A stretch of DNA of 63,767 nt from an uncultured Treponema sp. (GCA_937877515.1 CALFIX010000019.1:1-63767), one strand, 5' to 3'. Positions 25,341-33,544 are shown, counted from the stretch's first letter. Made by a program: numbers and translations. Notes: generated by a model not told the origin, from the sequence alone.

Positions 25341-25369
25341 TTGAAATTACATCTACTATGTGTTATATT
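25341..25369 (+). promoter_or_regulatory. Promoter of metK
   Basis: TTGAAA (25341-25346), 17-nt spacer, TATATT (25364-25369) with an extended TG. Transcription should start near 25376, giving a leader of about 82 nt. Confidence 0.75.
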
Positions 25370-25375
25370 CTAGTC

Positions 25376-25457
25376 ATCTATATTCCGTTGATTTATCCAA
25401 ATTGCAGACGGAGACCGCTTTGTATAAGGCGGCAACTTGCTAAACAGGAGGCTCATT
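25376..25457 (+). promoter_or_regulatory. Structured 5' leader of metK (candidate regulatory RNA)
   Basis: A hairpin with the 7-bp stem CCGCTTT/AAGGCGG (25415-25432, one G-T pair) is flanked by GCA and TGC that can close it. The AGGAGG ribosome site follows at 25446. It does not fit the SAM-I, SAM-II or SMK consensus as far as I can tell by eye. The 377-bp gap 25081-25457 otherwise holds the CBM48 promoter region and repeat copy 2. Confidence 0.35.
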
Positions 25458-26639
25458 ATGAGTACTGTCTTACCAGAAAATCACTATTTATTCACATCAG
25501 AATCTGTAGGCGAAGGACACCCGGATAAGCTTTGCGACCAGATTTCAGACGGCATCTTAGACGAATGTCTGCGTCAGGATCCGGAAAGCCATGTTGCATG
25601 CGAAACCTTTGCAAGTCAGTCAGCCATAATTGTTGGAGGCGAAATTACAACTGAAGCATACGTGAATGTTCAAAAAATTGCTTCTGACGTTGCAGAAAGA
25701 ATAGGCTACTCTAACCCGGACTACGGCTTAGACTACAAGAGCATGGCTGTTTTAAGCATGATTCACGAGCAGAGTGCAGACATTAACCAGGGTGTTGTCG
25801 GAAAAGGCTTAAAGGAATTCGAAGGCAAGCAGGGTGCCGGCGACCAGGGAATGATGTTCGGCTTTGCCTGTAAGGAAACTCCGGAGCTTATGCCATCTCC
25901 AATTATGTTCAGCCACAAGATGATGATTCAGAGTGCTCACCTGAGGAAAAGTGGCGAAGTAAAATGGATGAGACCAGACAGCAAGGGTCAGGTAACTGTT
26001 GAATACGAAGGACACAAACCTGTTCGCATAGACACTGTTGTAATGAGTCAGCAGCACGACCCCGACGTAAGCGATGAAGAAATTCGCGAGACAATAATTT
26101 CTAAGCTCATTAAGCCTGTTTTAGAGCCGACAGGACTTTTAGACGAAAACACAAAGTACTTTGTTAACCCTACAGGACGCTTTGTAATCGGAGGCCCTGT
26201 TGGAGACACAGGCCTTACCGGAAGAAAAATTATCGTAGACACTTACGGTGGAATGGGCCGCCACGGAGGCGGTGCCTTTAGCGGAAAAGACCCAAGCAAA
26301 GTTGACCGTTCTGCAGCCTACATGGCACGCTACATTGCAAAAAACATTGTCGCAGCAGATTTAGCCGAAAGGTGCGAGGTTCAGCTCGCTTATGCAATTG
26401 GTGTTCCTTACCCTGTTAGCATTATGGCAGAGACATTTGGTACTGCAAAGGTTAGCGAAGCAAAAATCGTTAAGGCAGTGAGCGAAGTGTTTGACACAAG
26501 CCCAGAAGGAATCATTAAGACACTCGACCTTAAAAAGCCAATTTACGAGGCAACTGCAACTTACGGACACTTTGGCAGAAGCGAGTTCAGCTGGGAAAAA
26601 TGCGATAAGGTTGTCGCTCTTCTTAAAGCAATTAAGTAG
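25458..26639 (+). CDS. metK: S-adenosylmethionine synthase
   Basis: 393 residues from MSTVLPENHYLF, the normal length. The start is set by AGGAGG 6 nt upstream; a frame-open ATG at 25437 is too early. Motifs: FTSESVGEGHPDKLCDQ, QGAGDQGMMFGFA, the central FVIGGPVGDTGLTGRKIIVDTYGG and GGGAFSGKDPSKVDRSAAY. It makes SAM from methionine and ATP. mtnN, which recycles SAM by-products, lies 3 kb away. Confidence 0.97.
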   Translation: MSTVLPENHYLFTSESVGEGHPDKLCDQISDGILDECLRQDPESHVACETFASQSAIIVGGEITTEAYVNVQKIASDVAERIGYSNPDYGLDYKSMAVLSMIHEQSADINQGVVGKGLKEFEGKQGAGDQGMMFGFACKETPELMPSPIMFSHKMMIQSAHLRKSGEVKWMRPDSKGQVTVEYEGHKPVRIDTVVMSQQHDPDVSDEEIRETIISKLIKPVLEPTGLLDENTKYFVNPTGRFVIGGPVGDTGLTGRKIIVDTYGGMGRHGGGAFSGKDPSKVDRSAAYMARYIAKNIVAADLAERCEVQLAYAIGVPYPVSIMAETFGTAKVSEAKIVKAVSEVFDTSPEGIIKTLDLKKPIYEATATYGHFGRSEFSWEKCDKVVALLKAIK

Positions 26640-26656
26640 GACAAAACTTTTTTAGA

Positions 26657-26783
26657 CAGGGCGGTTCAGGCTTCTTTCATTAAAGTAAGAAACACCCGGG
26701 CCACCCCGCTTTTCGCGGTTCCGGCTTTCGCCTCCATTGCTTCGCAACTCACTTACGTTCGCCGCTACAATCGGGCGTAGGTG
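26657..26783 (+). repeat. GC-rich intergenic element, copy 3
   Basis: Lies between metK and nth. It holds CCCCGCTTTTCGC, TTCCGGCTTTCGCC and TGCTTCGC and ends CGCTACAATCGGGCGTAGGT. The core is similar to copy 1. The left end is not clear. Confidence 0.55.
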
Positions 26784-26792
26784 CATTTTAGG

Positions 26793-26798
26793 TATAAC
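26793..26798 (+). promoter_or_regulatory. -10 element directly ahead of nth
   Basis: TATAAC ends 8 nt before the nth ATG, with no ribosome site between. It sits at the edge of repeat copy 3, so the repeat end may supply the upstream promoter part. Confidence 0.45.
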
Positions 26799-26806
26799 AA
26801 AACTAA

Positions 26807-27448
26807 ATGAAAAATAATCTTCTTAGCAAAAAACAAATACACACAGTTTTTGAACGCTTTAAGGCACAAAACCCTTCGCCAGAACCGGAACTTGTTGCAC
26901 CTAACGCCTACTGTTTTTTAGTGAGCGTTGTCTTAAGTGCACAGTCAACGGACAAAAGCGTAAACCGTGCAACAGAAAGCCTTTACAAAAAAGTAAAAAC
27001 TCCAGAGCAAATGCTCCGCCTCGGAGAAGAAAATCTAATCCCTTACATAAAATCAATTGGACTTTATAACGCAAAGGCAAAAAACATAATTGCGTTAAGT
27101 AAAAAACTTAAAGAAGAATTCAATTCAAAAGTGCCGCAAACTCGAGAAGAACTTATGAGCCTTCCCGGAGTCGGAAGAAAAACTGCAAACGTTGTCCTAA
27201 ATGCCGTATTCCATAAGCCTGCAATGCCAGTAGACACTCACATTTTACGCGTTGCCCCCAAAACCGGAATTGCAGAGGGAAGCACTCCGCTAGAAGTAGA
27301 AACTTCTCTTTTAAAGCGAGTACCTTCTGAATATTTAATGAATGCACATCACTGGCTTTTACTCCACGGCCGCTACACATGCACTGCCCGTTCTCCAAAG
27401 TGTACCGAATGTCTTATAAGCGACATTTGCCTTCACAATGAAGTGTAA
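26807..27448 (+). CDS. nth: Endonuclease III (DNA glycosylase/AP lyase)
   Basis: 213 residues, full length. The helix-hairpin-helix LPGVGRKTANVVL carries the catalytic Lys, VDTHILRV the catalytic Asp, and the C-terminus the 4Fe-4S motif C-x6-C-x2-C-x5-C (CTARSPKC, TEC, LISDIC). It removes oxidised pyrimidines in base-excision repair. The start has no ribosome site and lies 8 nt after a -10 element. Confidence 0.95.
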   Translation: MKNNLLSKKQIHTVFERFKAQNPSPEPELVAPNAYCFLVSVVLSAQSTDKSVNRATESLYKKVKTPEQMLRLGEENLIPYIKSIGLYNAKAKNIIALSKKLKEEFNSKVPQTREELMSLPGVGRKTANVVLNAVFHKPAMPVDTHILRVAPKTGIAEGSTPLEVETSLLKRVPSEYLMNAHHWLLLHGRYTCTARSPKCTECLISDICLHNEV

Positions 27449-27452
27449 AACC

Positions 27453-27481
27453 TTGTCCGAATAAAAATGTCGTGTTATACT
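27453..27481 (+). promoter_or_regulatory. Promoter of the 27489 gene
   Basis: TTGTCC (27453-27458), 17-nt spacer, TATACT (27476-27481). The -10 ends 7 nt before the ATG at 27489, with no ribosome site. Confidence 0.65.
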
Positions 27482-27488
27482 TTAAGAT

Positions 27489-29228
27489 ATGAGTGACACA
27501 GAAGAAATTGACCCTAGCATTGCGGCCCTAATTCAAGAAACAGAAGACGAACTTCCGTCCATGACTAAGGCTCCAAACATTCCAAATGTTCCACAGACAC
27601 CACAACCTAATCAGACAAGCAGTGATTTTTCTTTTACAAAAGCCTTTAATGAACAGCAGGCAGCTAGTCAGGGTGCAAACGCGAGTACAAAGTCCAAAAG
27701 CTTTTCTGGCGTAAAAGAAGTAGACCTTTCAATACACGGTTTTGCCCCAGTAGAAAAATTCTTTAGCGAAACACCAAATCCTGTTTTTAATGACCCTGCA
27801 TACTATAAAACTTGTCTGGGTGGCGAAGGAGAAGCCGCTCAAAGACTGCATCAGATTCTTTCTAAATATCTAAACTGTCAGGACAAACAGGACCGCACGG
27901 TTTACCGCCAGCAGATGGTAGGAGCCTACTGGGAATTTGCACGTTCAGTTGCCCTAAAAGTAACAAATTCAAGATTACCGGAAGCCAAAAGAATGGCTAT
28001 GAGGTACGGCGTAGTTTTACCGTCGCTATTTTCTCCAGAATCAAAGGAATTCTTTTCCAGAGCATTTACAAAAAATACAACTGGCGAACCTGTAATGTAT
28101 ATGGACGAATGGATTGCCGACATTACAGCCGGCAACATGAAGCCCAGTACAACAGACGAAGTTGCACCTGCAAAAGCAAAAACTCCCGGAGCAGAACAGC
28201 AGCGTATTCAGCAGTTAAAAAGCAAAAATGCCGGAAAATTACAGAGTGTAGAAAGCCTCTTAACCGGTAAAGAAAACGAAAGACACAACCTTGAGTTTGA
28301 AATAAAAGAAAGAATAGACATGCTTTGTGAACACACCATAGTAATTGGTGCAGAACCACACACAGAGCCTTACACAGAAATGCAGAGAAAACTCTTTGCA
28401 GAAATTACAAACCGCTTCCATGCTTTACAGAAAATTGACCGCGAGCTTACAAATTACCTGCGGGAATTTCAGGAAGCAAAAGAAGTCGAAAACAGTCTAA
28501 ACGAAAAAGCCGGAGACATTCCGGAAGAAACCATAAATGCAAGCAAAGAAGAAATCCTTGGCGAAATGACAACCATCAGACAGATGGCAAAAATGACCTG
28601 TGGCCGTCAGGGTAACCAATTCCCTGTATTTACCCGGGAATTCTTCCACTGCATGGACAAAACAACAGGCTTCAGAGAAAACGTTCTTAGGGAGCTGGCC
28701 TGGATAGAAAGCATAGACCCCGGCTGCTTTACACGTATACATCGCAATGTTCCAAACCGTATTGTACCATACGTTCTTTTGGTACCAACCTACGGAGACT
28801 CTGGCTTCTGCTGGGAACCGTTTGACCGCTTTAACCGCATAACAAGCCGTGGACGCATTGTTATTCCAATGTACCCACGCGACTTACGCACAGCTTGTCT
28901 TACAGCTGTTGCAGACTTAAGATGGCAGGTTGCAAAAGAAAAGGCTTCATTCGACTGGATGACCGACGGCCTTACAGGCCACTACTACCAGTACATTGAA
29001 GAAAAAAAGATGAAAGGCGACGTAAAGCAGTTCTTTATAGATGACTACATTCTTTGGATGACAAAAGAAGCTAACGGAACACAAAAGCTGGAAAAAGAAG
29101 TGCGCGGAATCTTCTGGCGTTATACACCTTTTCCTCAGCCTCTCAAAGATGAACTAAAAAAGCGTAGCCTTATCTATGCAGAACTTTACCAGCGCGACGT
29201 TAACCGCAGCATGAGCGACGGCTATTGA
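27489..29228 (+). CDS. Orphan protein, probably conserved in treponemes
   Basis: 579 residues, cytoplasmic by composition. The N-terminal ~85 residues are acidic, Pro/Gln-rich and likely disordered. A coiled-coil stretch lies around 240-350 (QQRIQQLKSKNAG, NSLNEKAGDIPEE). The C-terminal ~190 residues are compact with many aromatic residues (VPYVLLVPTYGDSGFCWEPF). No catalytic motif is recognised. It has its own promoter with predicted leaderless start and its own terminator, so it is a single-gene unit. Confidence 0.7.
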   Translation: MSDTEEIDPSIAALIQETEDELPSMTKAPNIPNVPQTPQPNQTSSDFSFTKAFNEQQAASQGANASTKSKSFSGVKEVDLSIHGFAPVEKFFSETPNPVFNDPAYYKTCLGGEGEAAQRLHQILSKYLNCQDKQDRTVYRQQMVGAYWEFARSVALKVTNSRLPEAKRMAMRYGVVLPSLFSPESKEFFSRAFTKNTTGEPVMYMDEWIADITAGNMKPSTTDEVAPAKAKTPGAEQQRIQQLKSKNAGKLQSVESLLTGKENERHNLEFEIKERIDMLCEHTIVIGAEPHTEPYTEMQRKLFAEITNRFHALQKIDRELTNYLREFQEAKEVENSLNEKAGDIPEETINASKEEILGEMTTIRQMAKMTCGRQGNQFPVFTREFFHCMDKTTGFRENVLRELAWIESIDPGCFTRIHRNVPNRIVPYVLLVPTYGDSGFCWEPFDRFNRITSRGRIVIPMYPRDLRTACLTAVADLRWQVAKEKASFDWMTDGLTGHYYQYIEEKKMKGDVKQFFIDDYILWMTKEANGTQKLEKEVRGIFWRYTPFPQPLKDELKKRSLIYAELYQRDVNRSMSDGY

Positions 29229-29246
29229 TACATTCCATCTAAAAGT

Positions 29247-29277
29247 AAAAGAGGAGGCTTTCTGCCCCCTCTTTTTT
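29247..29277 (+). terminator. Intrinsic terminator of the 27489 gene
   Basis: AAAAGAGGAGG pairs with CCCCCTCTTTT (one mismatch), followed by T. The 5' A-run may also let it serve the convergent mtnN. Confidence 0.8.
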
Positions 29278-29306
29278 ATGCACTTTGCATTAACGCTCAA
29301 ATATTT

Positions 29307-30032
29307 TTAAAGCCTGACAACTATCTTACGAACAAAGCTTGCACTCATTTTTGCAGCAACTTCTTCGTTAAAGTTATAAGTATTTTCTCCACTATCATCT
29401 GCCATATCACTCATACAGCGAATAATTAAAAACGGAACATCATTTAAATAGCATGCATGTGCTATAGCAGCACCTTCCATTTCTACACAAGCCGGAGAAC
29501 AATTTTTCTTAATAACAGCCTTTACGTCTTTGTCGCTAATAAACTGGTCTCCACTTGCAATACGACCGCAAACCATCTGATGCCCCCTGGCTTCTTCCAT
29601 CTCCGCAAAAACCATAGTAGCTACATCAAGCATTTTTGAATCAGCTTTAAAATCGCTTTCAGGCATTTGAGGAATTTCTGTAACCTTATACCCAAAGCCG
29701 GTTGCATCCATATCATGGTACAAGGCATCTGTACTGCAAACAAAATCCAAAACACCAAGCCCCGAAGCCATAGCTCCCGCAATACCTGTGTTTATAACAT
29801 TGGTTACACCAAAATCAATGCAGAGACGCTGTGCGCATAAAGCCGCATTTACCTTTCCCACTCCAGAGCGAACAATTACAACATGAACTCCGTCCAGTAA
29901 ACCTTCTGTAAATGTAAGAAAAGCACGCTCTACTTTACGAACCTCTTTTTCGCCTTCTAAAGGCTTTAAGCAAGCTATTAAGCTTTCAACTTCTACGCTC
30001 ATAGCTCCAATAATGCCTATTTTCTTTTCCAT
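29307..30032 (-). CDS. mtnN: 5'-methylthioadenosine/S-adenosylhomocysteine nucleosidase
   Basis: 241 residues. Family motifs: IGIIGAMSVEVESL with the catalytic Glu, RSGVGKVNAALCAQ, NTGIAGAM, GRIASGDQFI, VEMEGAAIAHAC and RCMSDMAD with the general-acid Asp. It cleaves the N-glycosidic bond of MTA and SAH, clearing SAM by-products and feeding quorum and methionine salvage routes. AAGGA lies 9 nt before the ATG. Confidence 0.95.
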   Translation of the reverse strand: MEKKIGIIGAMSVEVESLIACLKPLEGEKEVRKVERAFLTFTEGLLDGVHVVIVRSGVGKVNAALCAQRLCIDFGVTNVINTGIAGAMASGLGVLDFVCSTDALYHDMDATGFGYKVTEIPQMPESDFKADSKMLDVATMVFAEMEEARGHQMVCGRIASGDQFISDKDVKAVIKKNCSPACVEMEGAAIAHACYLNDVPFLIIRCMSDMADDSGENTYNFNEEVAAKMSASFVRKIVVRL

Positions 30033-30130
30033 AAGACACCGTCCTTACGTAATAAACTTAGAAAAACTGCAAAAAACCGTAAATTTTGCAAAATATTCAT
30101 AAATTTTCACAAAATTTCTTCAAAAATCCA

Positions 30131-30159
30131 TTGACAGTTTTTATTTTCTAGAGTAAAGT
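30131..30159 (+). promoter_or_regulatory. Promoter of a candidate small RNA
   Basis: Perfect TTGACA (30131-30136), 17-nt spacer, TAAAGT (30154-30159). It is followed within 20 nt by a strong hairpin and a T-run rather than by a gene. Confidence 0.6.
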
Positions 30160-30164
30160 AACAT

Positions 30165-30225
30165 CAGCAGCAAGAAAAGCGGGTCGTTGTTCATCCTCCT
30201 TAAAACGACTCGCTTATTTTTTTTT
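30165..30225 (+). ncRNA. Candidate ~60-nt small RNA with anti-Shine-Dalgarno loop
   Basis: From the predicted start the transcript runs into a stem of 11 pairs (AGCGGGTCGTT at 30178-30188 with AACGACTCGCT at 30204-30214, one G-U). A 15-nt loop follows, then nine T at 30217-30225. The loop contains CCTCCTT (30195-30201), the same bases as the 3' end of 16S rRNA, so the RNA could pair with many Shine-Dalgarno sites. No open frame fits. It could also be only a strong terminator, but no upstream gene on this strand reads into it: mtnN is on the minus strand. Confidence 0.55.
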
Positions 30226-30249
30226 ACTTTACAATTCATAAATAATTAG

Positions 30250-30375
30250 GGCATCTCTAGAAATCCACTAACGTGTATTTCTAGAGAATGCCGACGAGTT
30301 TTAAGTCGTTGTAATGTCACGACTTAAAACATCGCTCTTTCAGAGTTATCTCTAAAAATTGCAATTTTTAGAGAT
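30250..30375 (+). repeat. Three consecutive palindromes upstream of the OmpA-like gene
   Basis: First, GGCATCTCTAGAAAT with ATTTCTAGAGAATGCC (30250-30292). Second, GTTTTAAGTCGT with ACGACTTAAAAC (30298-30330). Third, a perfect 28-nt palindrome at 30348-30375 (ATCTCTAAAAATTG then its reverse complement). The left arm of the first can also pair with the right arm of the third. With the small RNA, this accounts for the 403-bp gap 30033-30435. Confidence 0.7.
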
Positions 30376-30435
30376 TCCCATTATATTTCATTTTAAAAAT
30401 ATTTTCACTATAATTTTACATACGGCAATTTTCTT

Positions 30436-31719
30436 ATGAACATTTATAAAACGCTTAAGCAAAAGTCGCCTCTTATTACGGCGTTCCAGGGTTCGCTCTC
30501 GCTCATTGCCACAAATGTGGCAACTTCCGCCCTTCCATGCCGGCCTCATGCAAAAGCCTTATTTGTTTTAGCATTATTACTTTTAGCCTTGCCGGCAAGT
30601 GCACAAAATTCTGCAGAAGTAAAGCTTACATACACAGGAAACCGAACTTACTCGCTTGTAGAAAGAACAAACCTCTTACGTTACGTAAATGGCAAATACA
30701 CAGGACTTACTAGCCGTGAAGTAAGAAGCTTTATAAGCCCAGAAAAAGACCTGTCCTCTTCCATGCTTTACGAAGGAAACTTTTACGTTTTAGAAGAAAC
30801 AAAAAGAGCCGGTGCCATTGCCGCAGAAGGAATTCACGACTCAATACCCTCTACATTTACCATTTCAGAAACTGGTGAACTTTCTATGGTAAAGGATAAC
30901 GGCTACCCGAGCTTCAGAAGCTTTCCAACTTTTACCCCAGAAAATGTTTCTACCGGTTTTCAATGGAAAGGTCTTGCAACAAGAAGCGTAGATCCTCTAA
31001 ACAAGGGCATTTTTACAAAACTGGACATGCTGGTTCTTTACACATTTTGTGGTAAAGAAATCTACAAAGAAAAAGAAGTTTATCGCATAAAAGCTGAATG
31101 GCAAACAAACTACGGCGGCTCTCACATAGACGTAGACGGAGACATAAATCTGACAAAAGCAACAGGAAGCCACAAGGCAGACATTCTAATTTTAACTTCT
31201 ACATGCACACCGCTTCTTGTACTAGACAACACCAGCGAAACTTTCTTTTACAAAGACGGTACACAAATTCAATTTAAAGGCTCAATTACACTTTTTACAG
31301 AGTTTCCTCCAAAAGTGGAAGATGAAAAAATAATTTCTTCATTACCTTCAAACATACCTATAGAAAAGACAAATGCAGGCTTACGTCTTAGCCTGCGCAA
31401 CTTACGTTTTAAGCCGGACAGCGATGAACTTTTAGAAACAGAATACACTCTCTTAGATTCAATTGCAAAAGCTCTAAAACAAGTTTCATCGTCTCAGTTT
31501 TTAATAGAAGGACACACAGCTCGTGCAGGAGATGCCTCTAACGAATTAGAGCTTTCTCAAAAAAGAGCCAGACGAATTGCAAAAGAACTTTCTGTACGTG
31601 GAATAAACACAAGCTCTTTTATATGCCGTGGCTGGGGAAGTGAAAAACCAATTGCTCCAAACGACACAGAAGAAGGAAGAGCTCAAAACCGCCGTGTAGA
31701 AATTACAATTCTAGAATAA
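30436..31719 (+). CDS. OmpA-family outer-membrane/peptidoglycan-associated protein
   Basis: 427 residues. The C-terminal ~110 form an OmpA domain: LRFKPDSDELL, LIEGHTARAG, LSQKRARRIAKEL and NRRVEITIL, which binds peptidoglycan. The middle is beta-rich. The N-terminus is odd: about 38 residues, rich in Ser/Ala/Pro, precede a normal signal core (ALFVLALLLLALPASAQ). The DNA coding that extension is GC-rich with a TTGCCACA/TGTGGCAA hairpin, like the intergenic repeats. A GTG at 30514 is an alternative start. No ribosome site is visible at 30436. Confidence 0.78.
   Translation: MNIYKTLKQKSPLITAFQGSLSLIATNVATSALPCRPHAKALFVLALLLLALPASAQNSAEVKLTYTGNRTYSLVERTNLLRYVNGKYTGLTSREVRSFISPEKDLSSSMLYEGNFYVLEETKRAGAIAAEGIHDSIPSTFTISETGELSMVKDNGYPSFRSFPTFTPENVSTGFQWKGLATRSVDPLNKGIFTKLDMLVLYTFCGKEIYKEKEVYRIKAEWQTNYGGSHIDVDGDINLTKATGSHKADILILTSTCTPLLVLDNTSETFFYKDGTQIQFKGSITLFTEFPPKVEDEKIISSLPSNIPIEKTNAGLRLSLRNLRFKPDSDELLETEYTLLDSIAKALKQVSSSQFLIEGHTARAGDASNELELSQKRARRIAKELSVRGINTSSFICRGWGSEKPIAPNDTEEGRAQNRRVEITILE
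30470..30548 (+). repeat. GC-rich repeat-like insert in the 5' end of the OmpA-like gene
   Basis: This stretch (GCGTTCCAGGGTTCGCTC, then the hairpin at 30509-30526 and CCGCCCTTCCATGCCGGC) has the base composition and TTCGC motifs of the intergenic elements and not of the gene. It is in frame and encodes the N-terminal extension. Confidence 0.4.
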
Positions 31720-33471
31720 ATTTAATTGCTCAGTTTTTATTTCTGCATTCGTGAACATTTTATCTAATAACTCTGGTAAAAGCCGCGCATAAAGGCCTTC
31801 CAAGTTTACATCTTTTTCTAAATCCATTACGGAGTAAACAAACTCAATATGAATCTTATATCCAAGCTTTAAGCTGTTATAGTCATCTTCTGCATCTTTT
31901 ATTAGCTTCATCTCGTCTTCAACATTTTCCATTTTATCTAACGGAACATAGACACCAAACTTAGAACCTGTAAGCTGGAAAATATTTTCTAACGGATAAA
32001 TATTCTTTAATGCCTGACTTAGCATCTTTAAGACATTTTCACATTCGGTAACACCAAACTTTCTATTTATTTCTTTAAAGCCTGCAATACCTAAAAGAAT
32101 AAAACCAAACTTTTGCCCCCATATAAGACGTCTGTCTCTCCATGCATTTGTTCCACGGGGTAAGCCTGTTACAAAATCGTAATCTAATGTCTTTCTCAAA
32201 ATTTCAGAACGTGCAACTGCTAACTCACCTGCAAAGAATTCTCTAGTTGCGTTTACTCCGTAACTTGCAAAGAATAAAAGGGAACCCCATCTGGTTACCA
32301 TTAACAAATCATGCTTACCCGGAATCAATATAAATAAAATTGCATCTACAATTATACAGCAACAAATTAAAAGCGTTATTACATCGTAATAATCCGCATG
32401 TCCTTTTTCTGAAATTATTTCATGCAAAACAACAGAAAACTTAAAAATTGCAGAACCTACAACAAAGCTACAAACATAAAACCTTATACAAGTAAATGGA
32501 ACAAAGCGAACAAATGCAAAGGCACAAACTAAAACTGAGTTTAGTAATGAACCATATTTAAATACTTTATTATATATAGAGTTTTCTTTTACAGAGTTTC
32601 TTAGATGCAAAAAATGCATTGTGAAAAACGGTTCAAATGCAATTAAAAACGTTGTAATGAAATATGGTATAAAGGAATTACTGAATGTATAAAAGCCAAC
32701 CGTGGATTCAAAATAAAGCGTCAAAGCCGTACCTAAAGAAAAGATTCCTAAGAAAAGATAACGCGACAAAAACTTCTTTTCCATAAAATAAAATACAGCA
32801 AAGTAAAGAAGAATTGTTATAGAAACCAAAGCAAGTAAAAAAACAGGAACCCATTGAAACCAGGTTGTATTTACCATCTGCTGTAATACCTGAGAGTCCC
32901 AGCCCATATATACCTTTGGAACTTTTATTCCGCAGGTTTTATAATACCATCTGTCAAAATTAAAATTTACAGAACTAAACGCAGGTGCAAGCTGAATACT
33001 TACAATAACACTTTCTCTACCCTGGAATGGTACTGGAACAGAATGAACTGCACATCCGCCTTCGTTTCCTGTTAAAAAAGTTCCATCGCAACCATAAGTG
33101 TAAATTAGTTTATCTCCTTCGCCCCAGTTTACATAAACCAATACTATCTGATTTTTTGTAGTAAAAAACAGTGAAGGAGAAATAGAAACGGGTTGTAAAA
33201 TAAAGGCTTTTTCAAACTGCTCTTTTGTAATATTTGGGAATAGTTCTGCAATATCCCCTGAACCTATTACACGTCTTATGGTAATAATGCCTTCATCTGA
33301 AAAAGTAGCACTTTCGTTTATGCCCCAGCCATTAGAAATATTTACCAGCTTATTCGCATTTTCTGTATGAAATTTCTGTCGCCATAAAGTAGAAAAAAGG
33401 CTTAGTACAATCGTAAAAACAAAGGAAACAATTATTAAAACAAAAAAAACTGCTCGTATACTTTTTCTCAT
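31711..33471 (-). CDS. Multi-pass membrane protein with degenerate GGDEF domain
   Basis: 586 residues from the ATG at 33471. A TTG at 33501 is possible, but a TATACT sits 8 nt upstream of the ATG. One N-terminal membrane segment leads to a ~170-residue extracytoplasmic beta-rich region, then about seven membrane segments, an arrangement like 7TM sensor receptors. The C-terminal GGDEF-like domain opens normally (YDFVTGLPRG), but the active motif reads LTGSKFGVYV and the metal-binding Asp of the first strand is absent (GIAGFKEINRKFG). It is therefore not expected to make c-di-GMP. The 3' end overlaps the OmpA-like gene by 9 bp. Confidence 0.8.
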   Translation of the reverse strand: MRKSIRAVFFVLIIVSFVFTIVLSLFSTLWRQKFHTENANKLVNISNGWGINESATFSDEGIITIRRVIGSGDIAELFPNITKEQFEKAFILQPVSISPSLFFTTKNQIVLVYVNWGEGDKLIYTYGCDGTFLTGNEGGCAVHSVPVPFQGRESVIVSIQLAPAFSSVNFNFDRWYYKTCGIKVPKVYMGWDSQVLQQMVNTTWFQWVPVFLLALVSITILLYFAVFYFMEKKFLSRYLFLGIFSLGTALTLYFESTVGFYTFSNSFIPYFITTFLIAFEPFFTMHFLHLRNSVKENSIYNKVFKYGSLLNSVLVCAFAFVRFVPFTCIRFYVCSFVVGSAIFKFSVVLHEIISEKGHADYYDVITLLICCCIIVDAILFILIPGKHDLLMVTRWGSLLFFASYGVNATREFFAGELAVARSEILRKTLDYDFVTGLPRGTNAWRDRRLIWGQKFGFILLGIAGFKEINRKFGVTECENVLKMLSQALKNIYPLENIFQLTGSKFGVYVPLDKMENVEDEMKLIKDAEDDYNSLKLGYKIHIEFVYSVMDLEKDVNLEGLYARLLPELLDKMFTNAEIKTEQLNLF

Positions 33472-33505
33472 ATACGAACAGTATAACACAGTTTTTTTCA
33501 AATCT

Positions 33506-33543
33506 CTACTTTTTTAGTAAAGCAGCAAATGGATTGTAGTACA
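33506..33543 (-). repeat. Detached second copy of the tex 3' end
   Basis: On the minus strand this 38-bp stretch encodes YYNPFAALLKK and a TAG stop, exactly the end of Tex at 33597-33634. The two copies differ at four bases, all silent. They are offset by 91 bp. Confidence 0.85.
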
Positions 33544-33544
33544 C

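Noticed and set aside
25376..25457. metK leader as a standard SAM-I riboswitch
   Set aside because: The conserved SAM-I core and its four-way layout are not present, and the leader is too short; kept only as an unassigned structured leader.
31711..31719. OmpA-like and GGDEF-like gene ends overlapping as evidence of fusion
   Set aside because: They are on opposite strands with proper stops; simple convergent overlap.
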